A DNA stretch of 9,821 nt from an uncultured Oscillospiraceae bacterium (GCA_910577365.1 CAJTMU010000018.1:1-9821); one strand, 5' to 3'. Shown: positions 1 through 5,896, counted from the first letter of the stretch. Notes: generated by a model from the sequence alone, not told the origin. Numbers and translations are program-made.

Positions 1-366
1 AGTGTTCACAACATTATCCCGCCGCTCTTTGTTGGAAACGACGTCCCTTGTAAGCAGCAGCTGAGCCACGCGGTGATTATACTTAGCGAAATTGTCGCTG
101 TACAGCTTCATAAGCTCCGATTGCCCTATTGCAGCGCATGCCTGCTTCGAGGGGGTATCCGTCGGCTTGGAGCGCAGCCCCGCCTTGGCGGCTCCCACCG
201 CCTGCGCACCCGAAGACACGATAACTATCTCCCTGCCGGAATTTTTCAGGTCCGACATGACCTCCACCAGCTCACAGAATTTCCTTATATTAAGATGTCC
301 TGTTGGATAGGCAAGCGTTGAGCTGCCTATTTTTATAACTATCCTTTTTTTATAATCGAATTTCAT
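1..366 (-). CDS. proB: Glutamate 5-kinase, N-terminal part (runs off the window)
   Basis: This is the first 122 codons of a gene that continues past the left edge. The enzyme phosphorylates L-glutamate with ATP, the first step of proline synthesis, in the cytoplasm. The visible part has the amino-acid-kinase fold signatures in order: KIGSSTL (residues 12-18, nucleotide-binding loop), VSSGAQAVGAAKAGL (50-64), KQACAAIGQSELMKLY (74-89) and VAQLLLTRDVV (100-110), followed by ERRDNVVNT at the edge, where ProB proteins have the RR...N..NT glutamate-site segment. The ATG at 366-364 is preceded by AAGGAG (383-378) with a rather long 11-nt spacing; no better in-frame start is visible. It is transcribed away from the rest of the window from a promoter at 459-431. 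proA may lie beyond the edge but cannot be seen. The family call rests on recognised motifs and is firm. Confidence 0.93.
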   Translation of the reverse strand, partial: MKFDYKKRIVIKIGSSTLAYPTGHLNIRKFCELVEVMSDLKNSGREIVIVSSGAQAVGAAKAGLRSKPTDTPSKQACAAIGQSELMKLYSDNFAKYNHRVAQLLLTRDVVSNKERRDNVVNT

Positions 367-430
367 TAAAAATGACGCTCCTTAACCCGTGCGCTTTTCT
401 GATTACTGATAAACATTCGCGCACTTTATT

Positions 431-459
431 ATTATAACAAAAATATGCGAAAATTGCAA
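431..459 (-). promoter_or_regulatory. Sigma-A-type promoter for proB
   Basis: Read on the minus strand, TTGCAA (459-454) is followed after 17 bp by TATAAT (436-431). A TG one base before the -10 gives the extended form TGTTATAAT. It lies about 65 bp upstream of the proB ATG, so the transcript would have a leader of roughly 58 nt. The -10 is perfect and the -35 matches 4 of 6. Confidence 0.75.
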
Positions 460-509
460 CACCATAAATCAAATTATCACCTATTTTTTAACTGCTGACG
501 GTTTTTGTT

Positions 510-531
510 ATAAAATATAGCTCTATTTTAT
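510..531. promoter_or_regulatory. Palindrome, possible operator
   Basis: ATAAAATA (510-517) and TATTTTAT (524-531) are perfect inverted 8-mers separated by TAGCTC. The site lies between the two divergent promoters, about 20 bp upstream of the rightward -35. The position suits a repressor or activator site, but in AT-rich DNA such a palindrome can also arise by chance, and I do not recognise it as a known operator. Confidence 0.3.
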
Positions 532-551
532 GCGAAATACATAAAAAGGTC

Positions 552-580
552 TTGATTTTCATGAAATATTATGGTATAAT
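552..580 (+). promoter_or_regulatory. Sigma-A-type promoter for the DUF6106-like/AcpS-like genes
   Basis: TTGATT (552-557), a 17-bp spacer and TATAAT (575-580) with an extended TGG just before it (572-574). The predicted start near 587 gives a leader of about 114 nt before the ATG at 701. It is the best rightward promoter in the region. Confidence 0.8.
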
Positions 581-624
581 TCTTTAGGAGTAAGAGTTAA
601 AGAAGCAAAAACATTTCGTAAAAA

Positions 625-640
625 TCAAAACAGCGCGGCA
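625..640 (+). repeat. 16-nt direct repeat, copy 1 (leader)
   Basis: TCAAAACAGCGCGGCA at 625-640 recurs exactly at 728-743, 103 bp further on. Copy 1 is in the untranslated leader and forms one side of the weak leader hairpin. Copy 2 is inside the coding sequence. Confidence 0.6.
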
Positions 641-700
641 TATCCGCTCCGATTTTGCCTCTTATCCAACATCTTACCCCTTTGAAAGGAGTTTCGGTAA

Positions 701-1219
701 ATGGACAATTATTCGGAGCAGCTTGTTTCAAAACAGCGCGGCACCGGGGATATGGTAAAACTGGCGGCGATAGCCATCGGCTCGGTTATTCTGGCAACGG
801 TATTTATGTTTCTGGCAATCGCTACCTTTATATTCAGTTTTGTTATCCCGGCAGTCATCATACTTTTTGTAGGAGTATGGCTGATGGGCAATCAAAACAT
901 AGAATATGAATATATTATCACAAACGGCGAAATGGATATTGACAAAATAATAGGAAAACGCAAACGCAAGCGCATGATCACGCTTGATCTCAAGTCCGCG
1001 GAGGACTTTGCGCCTTATCCTCCCGAGGAGGACAAGGGCGCCGATGCAACGGTTCATGCTTCCAACGGGCTGGAGCAGGACGCGTATTATCTGCTTGTCA
1101 ATCACAGCGGATACGGCATAGTAAAGCTGATTTTCAATCCAAACGAAAAAATGAGGGAGGCAATAACGCAGGAGTTGCCCAACGCTCTTCGTGTTAAGGT
1201 GAAGCATAATGCTAAATAA
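701..1219 (+). CDS. Two-helix membrane protein, DUF6106-like
   Basis: A 172-residue protein with a short polar N-terminus, two hydrophobic segments (about residues 18-42 and 45-63) and a soluble C-terminal domain from about 64. The C-terminal part starts with IEYEYIITNGEMDIDKIIGKRKRKR, a pattern (a strand, then a Lys/Arg-rich stretch) that I associate with the uncharacterised clostridial family DUF6106. This assignment is from memory of the pattern. The soluble domain may be a small PH-like beta domain lying on the cytoplasmic membrane face, but that is inference. The ATG at 701 has AAAGGAG (685-691) nine bases upstream. The stop overlaps the next gene by 11 nt, so the two are probably translated together. 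No function can be assigned; the only clue is constant coupling to the AcpS-like protein in this window. Confidence 0.75.
   Translation: MDNYSEQLVSKQRGTGDMVKLAAIAIGSVILATVFMFLAIATFIFSFVIPAVIILFVGVWLMGNQNIEYEYIITNGEMDIDKIIGKRKRKRMITLDLKSAEDFAPYPPEEDKGADATVHASNGLEQDAYYLLVNHSGYGIVKLIFNPNEKMREAITQELPNALRVKVKHNAK
728..743 (+). repeat. 16-nt direct repeat, copy 2 (within the DUF6106-like CDS)
   Basis: Exact copy of bases 625-640, here encoding part of the hydrophilic N-terminus (around SKQRGT) of the protein starting at 701. Flanking bases differ apart from scattered matches, so the identity is limited to this block. Confidence 0.6.
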
Positions 1220-1598
1220 GAATTTTATCAGAACGGGAACCGCTATTGTGGAGATGGACAGAATAAAAGAGATGTGCGGCAATCCCAAATTTCTCGCGCG
1301 CTTTTTTTCACCCGACGAAATACGTTATATTGTATCACGCGGTATGTCGAACAGTCTTATCGCGGAAAACTACTGTGCGAAGATATCCTTTGCCAAAGCT
1401 ATCGGAACGGGTATGAGAATAGTTAAGCCGTCGGAGATTTCAATACTCCGCGACAGGCTCGGTTCTCCGCTTTTAATCACAGAAGGACGCGCAAAGATGC
1501 TTGAGGAACGGGAAAACTATATTATCAACCTTTCCGTTGCTCATTGCAGGAACTACGCCACTGCGTCGGTGATAATAACAAAAGGACCGACGGCATAA
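1209..1598 (+). CDS. AcpS-like protein, probably catalytically inactive
   Basis: The 129-residue product has the length and layout of holo-acyl-carrier-protein synthase (AcpS), which transfers 4'-phosphopantetheine from CoA to ACP. Recognisable blocks are RTGTAIVEMDRI (residues 8-19), FLARFFSPDEI (28-38), AKISFAKAIGTG (57-68), ISILRDRLGSP (77-87) and LSVAHCRNYA (108-117). However, the family's Mg-binding Asp (the D of G-x-D-I) is Ala12, the Glu of the AKEA motif is Ile59, and the Arg just before that motif is Asn54. His112 is kept. With both metal ligands gone, normal catalysis is unlikely. The rest of the fold is intact and the frame is open, so it looks maintained, not decayed. The ATG at 1209 follows AAGGTGA (1196-1202) by 6 nt and overlaps the previous gene. 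A true AcpS should exist elsewhere in the genome. Confidence 0.85.
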   Translation: MLNKNFIRTGTAIVEMDRIKEMCGNPKFLARFFSPDEIRYIVSRGMSNSLIAENYCAKISFAKAIGTGMRIVKPSEISILRDRLGSPLLITEGRAKMLEERENYIINLSVAHCRNYATASVIITKGPTA

Positions 1599-1619
1599 TT
1601 GACCAGCCAACGGGTGCAG

Positions 1620-1667
1620 CCGTCAATCGTCGCTCATGATATATGTGAGCGCCGACTGGCGGTTTTT
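1620..1667 (+). terminator. Intrinsic terminator, possible attenuator before the GTPase gene
   Basis: The arms 1620-1636 and 1646-1662 pair over 17 positions with only two mismatches and one G-U pair around a 9-nt loop (core CGCTCA/TGAGCG), and TTTTT follows at 1663-1667. It sits 21 nt after the AcpS-like stop and 26 nt before the proposed CTG start of the next gene, leaving no room for a promoter downstream of it. GACGGC (1589-1594), at the end of the AcpS-like gene, is perfectly complementary to GCCGTC (1619-1624) at the base of the terminator arm, so an alternative antiterminator fold is possible. Whether it ends the first operon or regulates read-through is open. Confidence 0.8.
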
Positions 1668-1680
1668 CATTATTTATTGC

Positions 1681-1688
1681 GGGGTGAT
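1681..1688 (+). promoter_or_regulatory. Ribosome binding site supporting a CTG start at 1694
   Basis: GGGGTGAT (1681-1688) contains GGTGAT, which extends pairing to the 3' end of 16S rRNA. It lies five bases before CTG 1694, while ATG 1715 has only a weak AAAAGAA upstream. The in-frame TGA at 1685-1687 excludes any earlier start. Confidence 0.65.
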
Positions 1689-1693
1689 CAGCG

Positions 1694-4246
1694 CTGAAAA
1701 GAATAGTTCTGGGAATGACAGCCCATGTCGATTCGGGCAAGACAACTCTCGCAGAAGCAATGCTATACCGCGCGGGAGAAATACGCAAGCTTGGGCGGGT
1801 AGACCACGGTAATGCCTTTCTTGACACAAACCATCTTGAAAAAAGCCGCGGTATAACCATCTTTTCCAAACAAGCGGTGCTGCGCACGGAAAACGCGGAG
1901 TTCACCCTGCTGGACACCCCGGGACATGTGGATTTCGCGGCGGAAGCGGAACGCGCTCTGACGGCGGTTGATATCGCCGTGCTGGTGATAAGCGCAACAG
2001 ACGGCGTACAAAGCCACACCGAAACACTTTGGCGAATCTTGCGGAGGTATGATATCCCCGCCTTTATTTTTGTCAACAAAATGGACATCGCTCAGGAGAA
2101 CGGCGGTATTCTTGACGAGCTGCGCAAAAGGCTCTCGGCTGGCTGTGTGGATTTTACGTCTTCAAGCGATATTCCCGAAACAGCGGCGGAGCTGGACGAG
2201 AATTGCATGGAAAGCTTTCTCGAAACGGGGGAAGTGCCCGATGGACTTATTTCAAAAGCGATATCCGAGCGCAGGATATTTCCCGTTCTGTTCGGCTCGG
2301 CGCTGAAGCTTAAAGGCATAGACGAGCTGCTGGCGGCGCTGGAAAGATATGCGGAAGAACCGGAAAGGAGAACCGAATTTGCCGCGAGAGTATACAAAAT
2401 AACCCGCGATGAAAACGGAGCGCGGCTGACCCATCTGAAAATAAACGGAGGATTTGCCGCTGTAAAAACAGCGATAGACCAAAACGCTCCCGATGAAAAA
2501 ATAAACCAAATACGAATATATTCGGGGGCAAAATATGTCACGGCGGAAAAGGTCCCTGCGGGAACTCTATGCGCAGTCACCGGGCTTACTAAAACATTTG
2601 CGGGACAGGCTGTCGGCGCGCAGAAACAGGGAAAAGCACCGCTGCTTGAAGCAGTGCTCACCTACAAAATGAAGCTCCCAGACGGCACGGATATTCCATC
2701 GGCGCTGGCTAAGCTGCGAAGTCTTGAGGACGAAGACCCTCAGCTCAGGATAATATGGTCGGAGCAGCTTAAAGAGATTCATGTTCAGCTGATGGGCGAA
2801 ATTCAGTTGGAAGTGCTTAAAAGCGTTATCGCGGAACGCTTCGGGCTTGAAGCGGAATTTGACCGCGGCAGCATCGCCTACAAAGAAACTATTTCCGCGC
2901 CCGTCGAGGGCGTGGGACACTATGAACCGCTTCGTCACTACGCGGAAGTTCATCTTCTGTTAGAGCCTGCGGAGCGCGGCAGCGGTCTGCGCTTTTTTTC
3001 AGACTGCCGCAAAGATGACCTGGACATCAACTGGCAGCGGCTTATACTTACACATCTCGCGGAAAAACAGCATATCGGCGTGCTGGTGGGAGCACCCATA
3101 ACCGATATGAAAATATCAGTAGTGGCGGGACGCGCTCATTTAAAGCACACCGAGGGCGGGGATTTCCGTCAGGCAACCTACCGCGCACTGCGGCAGGGTC
3201 TTGCGAGCGCAGAAGCGGTGCTCCTCGAGCCGTTTTATGAGTTTCGGCTCGAGATACCCACCGACAGCGTGGGACGCGCCATGACCGACCTTGACCGAAT
3301 GGGCGCGGAGTTTTCCCAGCCCGAAGCGGTCGGAGAGTTTTCCGTGATTAGCGGCACCGTTCCCGTTTCGGAAATGTCGGGCTACCACAGCGAGGTGATA
3401 GGCTATACCCGAGGGCGCGGCAGGCTCTCCTGCACGCCTTGCGGATATTTCCCCTGCCACAATTCCGAGGAAATTATCACGGCGGCGGGGTACGATTTTG
3501 AGGCGGACACAGAAAATCCCGCGGACAGCGTATTCTGCTCCCATGGGGCAGGCTATGTCGTTAAGTGGAACGAAGTCCGCAATAAAATGCATTGCGACAG
3601 CGGGCTGCATTTCGGCGGCTCTTCCGCGGAAAGAGCGGAAAAATTTGTTACACTGTCCGAGATATCCTCCTACAAGCGCCGCGTCGCGGAGGATAAGGAG
3701 CTTATGGATATCTTTGAGCGCACCTACGGCAAGATAAAGCGCAATGAGCGCAGCGCCATGCGCAGGGAAGACCGCCCCCGAAGCGCCCATATCCCCAAGC
3801 TTCCGCCTCCCAAAAGAGGTCCCGAATATCTTCTTGTGGACGGCTACAATATCATTTTCGCGTGGGACGAGCTAAGTAAGCTGGCGCGTGAAAATCTTGA
3901 CGCGGCACGGAGCAGGCTGATAAATATCCTCTGCAACTACCGCGGCTTTAAAAACTGCAATCTTATTCTTGTGTTTGACGCGTACAAGGTCAAGGGCAAG
4001 CACCGCGAGGTGGAGGAAACGGATGGCATTTCCGTTGTTTATACCAAAGAAGCGGAAACGGCGGATATGTATATCGAGAAAACCGCGCATACTCTCACAA
4101 AGGAGCACCGCGTAAGGGTCGCTACCTCGGACAATGTGGAGCAGATAATCATAATGGGAAGCGGCGCCGTGCGTGTTTCCGCGAGCGAGTTCCTTGCGGA
4201 GGTAACGGAGGTCGAGAAAGCTATCCGAAAAATCATTGAGGAGTAA
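1694..4246 (+). CDS. EF-G/TetM-like translational GTPase fused to a Rae1-like NYN nuclease domain
   Basis: An 850-residue cytoplasmic protein, longer than TetM-type proteins (about 640) because of an added C-terminal domain. The GTPase motifs are AHVDSGKTT (10-18), RGITI (52-56), DTPGHVDF (74-81), NKMD (128-131) and GSA (201-203). EF-G-type domains II-V follow to about 575. A Cys/His-containing segment comes next (C580, C583, C588, H589, C615, H617, H633, C634), then a charged, probably helical linker and an NYN domain (about 712-848). The NYN part strongly resembles Bacillus Rae1/YacP, a ribosome A-site mRNA endonuclease: LVDGYNII, VFDAYKVKG, TKEAETADMYIEK and VATSDNVEQ, with acidic residues D716, D762, D791 and D813 kept. 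The likely role is GTP-dependent binding to ribosomes coupled to RNA cleavage (inference). The Tet(M) tip loop with SPVS is replaced by RAHLKHTEGGDF (480-491), which argues against tetracycline protection. CTG 1694 is preferred because ATG 1715 would remove the first strand of the G domain. trmO follows after 4 nt. Confidence 0.9.
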   Translation: MKRIVLGMTAHVDSGKTTLAEAMLYRAGEIRKLGRVDHGNAFLDTNHLEKSRGITIFSKQAVLRTENAEFTLLDTPGHVDFAAEAERALTAVDIAVLVISATDGVQSHTETLWRILRRYDIPAFIFVNKMDIAQENGGILDELRKRLSAGCVDFTSSSDIPETAAELDENCMESFLETGEVPDGLISKAISERRIFPVLFGSALKLKGIDELLAALERYAEEPERRTEFAARVYKITRDENGARLTHLKINGGFAAVKTAIDQNAPDEKINQIRIYSGAKYVTAEKVPAGTLCAVTGLTKTFAGQAVGAQKQGKAPLLEAVLTYKMKLPDGTDIPSALAKLRSLEDEDPQLRIIWSEQLKEIHVQLMGEIQLEVLKSVIAERFGLEAEFDRGSIAYKETISAPVEGVGHYEPLRHYAEVHLLLEPAERGSGLRFFSDCRKDDLDINWQRLILTHLAEKQHIGVLVGAPITDMKISVVAGRAHLKHTEGGDFRQATYRALRQGLASAEAVLLEPFYEFRLEIPTDSVGRAMTDLDRMGAEFSQPEAVGEFSVISGTVPVSEMSGYHSEVIGYTRGRGRLSCTPCGYFPCHNSEEIITAAGYDFEADTENPADSVFCSHGAGYVVKWNEVRNKMHCDSGLHFGGSSAERAEKFVTLSEISSYKRRVAEDKELMDIFERTYGKIKRNERSAMRREDRPRSAHIPKLPPPKRGPEYLLVDGYNIIFAWDELSKLARENLDAARSRLINILCNYRGFKNCNLILVFDAYKVKGKHREVEETDGISVVYTKEAETADMYIEKTAHTLTKEHRVRVATSDNVEQIIIMGSGAVRVSASEFLAEVTEVEKAIRKIIEE

Positions 4247-4250
4247 GATT

Positions 4251-4928
4251 ATGGAGATTTTCCCCATCGCGCACATTGAAACGGATTTTCCGGAAAAATT
4301 CGGAATACCGCGCCAGAGCGGGCTTGTCTGCTCGCTTAAGGCAAGAATAATTTTCGAGCCGCGATACGGAAGCCCCGAGGCTCTGCGCGGTCTGGAGCAA
4401 TTCAGTCATATCTGGCTGCTGTGGGAATTTTCCGAAGCGGAATACCGCTCGCCGACAGTCAGACCCCCGCGGCTCGGCGGCAATAAGCGCGTGGGTGTTT
4501 TTGCGACGCGCTCTCCCTTTCGCCCGAACAAGATAGGCTTAAGCGCGGTAAAGCTGGAGAAGATAGAGCATACCCCGCGCGGATCGATACTTCATGTAAG
4601 CGGCGCGGATATGATGAGCGGCACACCCATCTATGATATCAAGCCCTATCTTCCCTACGTCGACAGCATACCCGAGGCTTCAAACGGTTTTGCGGCGGCA
4701 GACGGCGCGCTCCTGCGGGTGGAGTTTCCCGAGGAAATTCTGGCGCTCGTTCCCGCCGAAAAGCGCGAGAGCCTGCGCGAAACGCTTGCCCAGGACCCCA
4801 GACCGCAGTATCAGCACTCCCCCGAGCGTCTCTACACCATGAGCTTCGCGGGAATGGAGGTCAGCTTTCGGGTCGAAGGAAATCTGCTGACGGTCGTCGG
4901 GATAGACGGTAAAAATACCCAATTATAA
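4251..4928 (+). CDS. trmO: tRNA (t6A37) N6-methyltransferase TrmO
   Basis: A 225-residue TrmO/TsaA (YaeB, VirR) protein, which uses S-adenosylmethionine to methylate N6 of t6A at position 37 in certain ANN-decoding tRNAs. Family blocks are all present: EKFGIPRQSGL near the N-terminus, the RPPRLGGN segment followed by VGVFATRSPFRPNKIGLS, DIKPYLPYVDS, and the C-terminal QDPRPQY. The length matches the family, and nothing looks damaged. I chose the ATG at 4251 because GAGGAG (4238-4243) lies seven bases upstream; a TTG at 4236 would add five residues but sits on that ribosome binding site. The stop of the GTPase-nuclease gene is only 4 nt away and its last codons contain the ribosome binding site, so translation is probably coupled. 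No terminator is seen after the gene. Confidence 0.95.
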   Translation: MEIFPIAHIETDFPEKFGIPRQSGLVCSLKARIIFEPRYGSPEALRGLEQFSHIWLLWEFSEAEYRSPTVRPPRLGGNKRVGVFATRSPFRPNKIGLSAVKLEKIEHTPRGSILHVSGADMMSGTPIYDIKPYLPYVDSIPEASNGFAAADGALLRVEFPEEILALVPAEKRESLRETLAQDPRPQYQHSPERLYTMSFAGMEVSFRVEGNLLTVVGIDGKNTQL

Positions 4929-4954
4929 GCGCTGTATTTTGTGGGGACTGTCAA

Positions 4955-4983
4955 TTGATTTGAAAGCTAAATTAGTGTATAAT
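4955..4983 (+). promoter_or_regulatory. Sigma-A-type promoter for the exported hydrolase/lipoprotein unit
   Basis: TTGATT (4955-4960), a 17-bp spacer and TATAAT (4978-4983). Transcription would begin near 4990 and give a leader of about 50 nt before ATG 5042, which has a consensus AGGAGG at 5031-5036. Since no terminator follows trmO, read-through from upstream may add to expression. Confidence 0.8.
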
Positions 4984-5041
4984 ATTTTTATAGGACATAA
5001 CAATTCTACCCTAATTTCTATTTACATTTCAGGAGGACACT

Positions 5042-5896
5042 ATGAAGAAGACAGTCAAAAAAATTATCATGGGTTTGATAGCGGGTGCGATAGCCGTTTC
5101 CTGCGGCGGTTTTTCCGTTGCGGCACAGGAAAGCGATAATTTCCTCTCGGGAGATTTCTATTACGACTATCTGTTTCGGGAAACGGGTGTAACTCCCTTT
5201 AAGCTCCATAATCTTGAGGACGAGCTTGGGGTCGATGTGTACGAATACTTTGGCATTGATTTGCCTACGGAAAGCGATTATGAGGAATATCTTCTCTATT
5301 CGGATAGTGAGGAATACCATAATTCCGGTGAAAATGGTATTTCACCTCAATCAGGTGTAGGTATAGATGAGAATTATCAGATGGAAATAAAGCAGTGGAA
5401 TGCATTATTAGCTCTTGCCAGAGAAGGTGCTTCTGATATCCTCATAACCAAAGATTGTTCAACAGTAGGTGCAAAACACGGACATACCGCATTAGTTTAT
5501 GGTGGCGGTAAAAATGTTGAACATTTAGGTCCTACAAACAGTAAAATTCCAGGTTCAACGGGCAAAAGCCGGTATATTTCCATGAGCGTGTTTTGGTCTC
5601 ATTGCAAAACCTGCAGGCTATACGAGGTTCCCGAAGCAAGAGAAAACGGTTTGGAAATAGATATCGCCGAATACGCACGTAATAATTTAGTTGATTGGAA
5701 TTATTCACCCCTCGCTGATGTAAACAGTAGTTCCGTTATTAATTGTGCTACATTGGTCTGGAGGGCATACAATGAAAACGGTATAACGCTGAATCATACT
5801 GATAATACATGCGTACCGGGAGATTTTGTTACAAATAACAAATTTGATATGATCTTTACAATAGGTTGGGGGAGCACAAATCCGTATGTATGGTAA
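5042..5896 (+). CDS. Exported papain-fold hydrolase, permuted NlpC/P60 (YiiX-like)
   Basis: A 284-residue exported protein. The N-terminus has four lysines, a hydrophobic stretch (about 8-20) and a plausible signal peptidase site after VAA (28/29). AVSC with Cys21 could instead act as a poor lipobox. After an acidic, low-complexity stretch (about 30-110) comes a domain with the order seen in circularly permuted NlpC/P60 proteins: ASDILITKD, GHTALVYGGGKNVEHLG with candidate catalytic His148 and Glu160, and later NCATLVWRAYNENGI with candidate nucleophile Cys235, followed by CVPGDFVTNN. Such proteins cleave amide or ester bonds in peptides, peptidoglycan or lipids; the substrate here is unknown. 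AGGAGG lies five bases before the ATG. The 3' two-thirds is visibly AT-richer than trmO, which could mean acquisition. Its end overlaps the lipoprotein gene by 11 nt. The family assignment rests on motif order and is moderately sure. Confidence 0.75.
   Translation: MKKTVKKIIMGLIAGAIAVSCGGFSVAAQESDNFLSGDFYYDYLFRETGVTPFKLHNLEDELGVDVYEYFGIDLPTESDYEEYLLYSDSEEYHNSGENGISPQSGVGIDENYQMEIKQWNALLALAREGASDILITKDCSTVGAKHGHTALVYGGGKNVEHLGPTNSKIPGSTGKSRYISMSVFWSHCKTCRLYEVPEARENGLEIDIAEYARNNLVDWNYSPLADVNSSSVINCATLVWRAYNENGITLNHTDNTCVPGDFVTNNKFDMIFTIGWGSTNPYVW

Larger units (their letters stand above)
367..700. other. Intergenic region between divergent proB and the DUF6106-like gene
   Basis: These 334 bases contain no gene I can support. 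They are strongly AT-rich from about 410 to 600. They hold a leftward promoter (459-431), a palindrome (510-531), a rightward promoter (552-580) and a leader of about 114 nt ahead of the ATG at 701. The 12-mer TTTTTGTTATAA occurs in opposite orientations at 502-513 (+) and 443-432 (-). The leftward copy forms the proB extended -10. The rightward copy gives a second, weaker extended -10 (TGTTATAAA, 506-514) with no good -35. In the leader, AAAATC (621-626) can pair with GATTTT (651-656) around an inner GCGG/CCGC stem (635-638 with 644-647, loop CATAT). Confidence 0.7.

Noticed and set aside
728..1288. Leftward open frame of 186 codons opposite the DUF6106-like and AcpS-like genes
   Set aside because: It has no family motifs and runs across two well-supported genes on the other strand; it is a mirror of their coding bias.
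1571..1576. GATAAT as a -10 for a promoter inside the AcpS-like gene
   Set aside because: No acceptable -35 at 16-18 bp upstream; the nearest TTGCAG is 21 bp away.
1636..1694. Possible leader peptide starting at ATG 1636 inside the terminator loop, as in tet(M) leaders
   Set aside because: It has no ribosome binding site, begins within the hairpin loop and reads on into the GTPase gene in another frame instead of ending before it.
3140..3790. Leftward open frame of 216 codons opposite the GTPase-nuclease gene
   Set aside because: Low-complexity mirror frame with no ribosome binding site or recognisable domain.
1694..4246. Tetracycline resistance determinant
   Set aside because: The overall GTPase similarity fits, but the tip loop lacks the Tet(M) residues and a nuclease domain is attached; calling it a resistance gene is not supported.
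4236..4250. TTG start for trmO at 4236
   Set aside because: It overlaps the GAGGAG ribosome binding site that serves the ATG at 4251, and the five added residues are not part of the family core.
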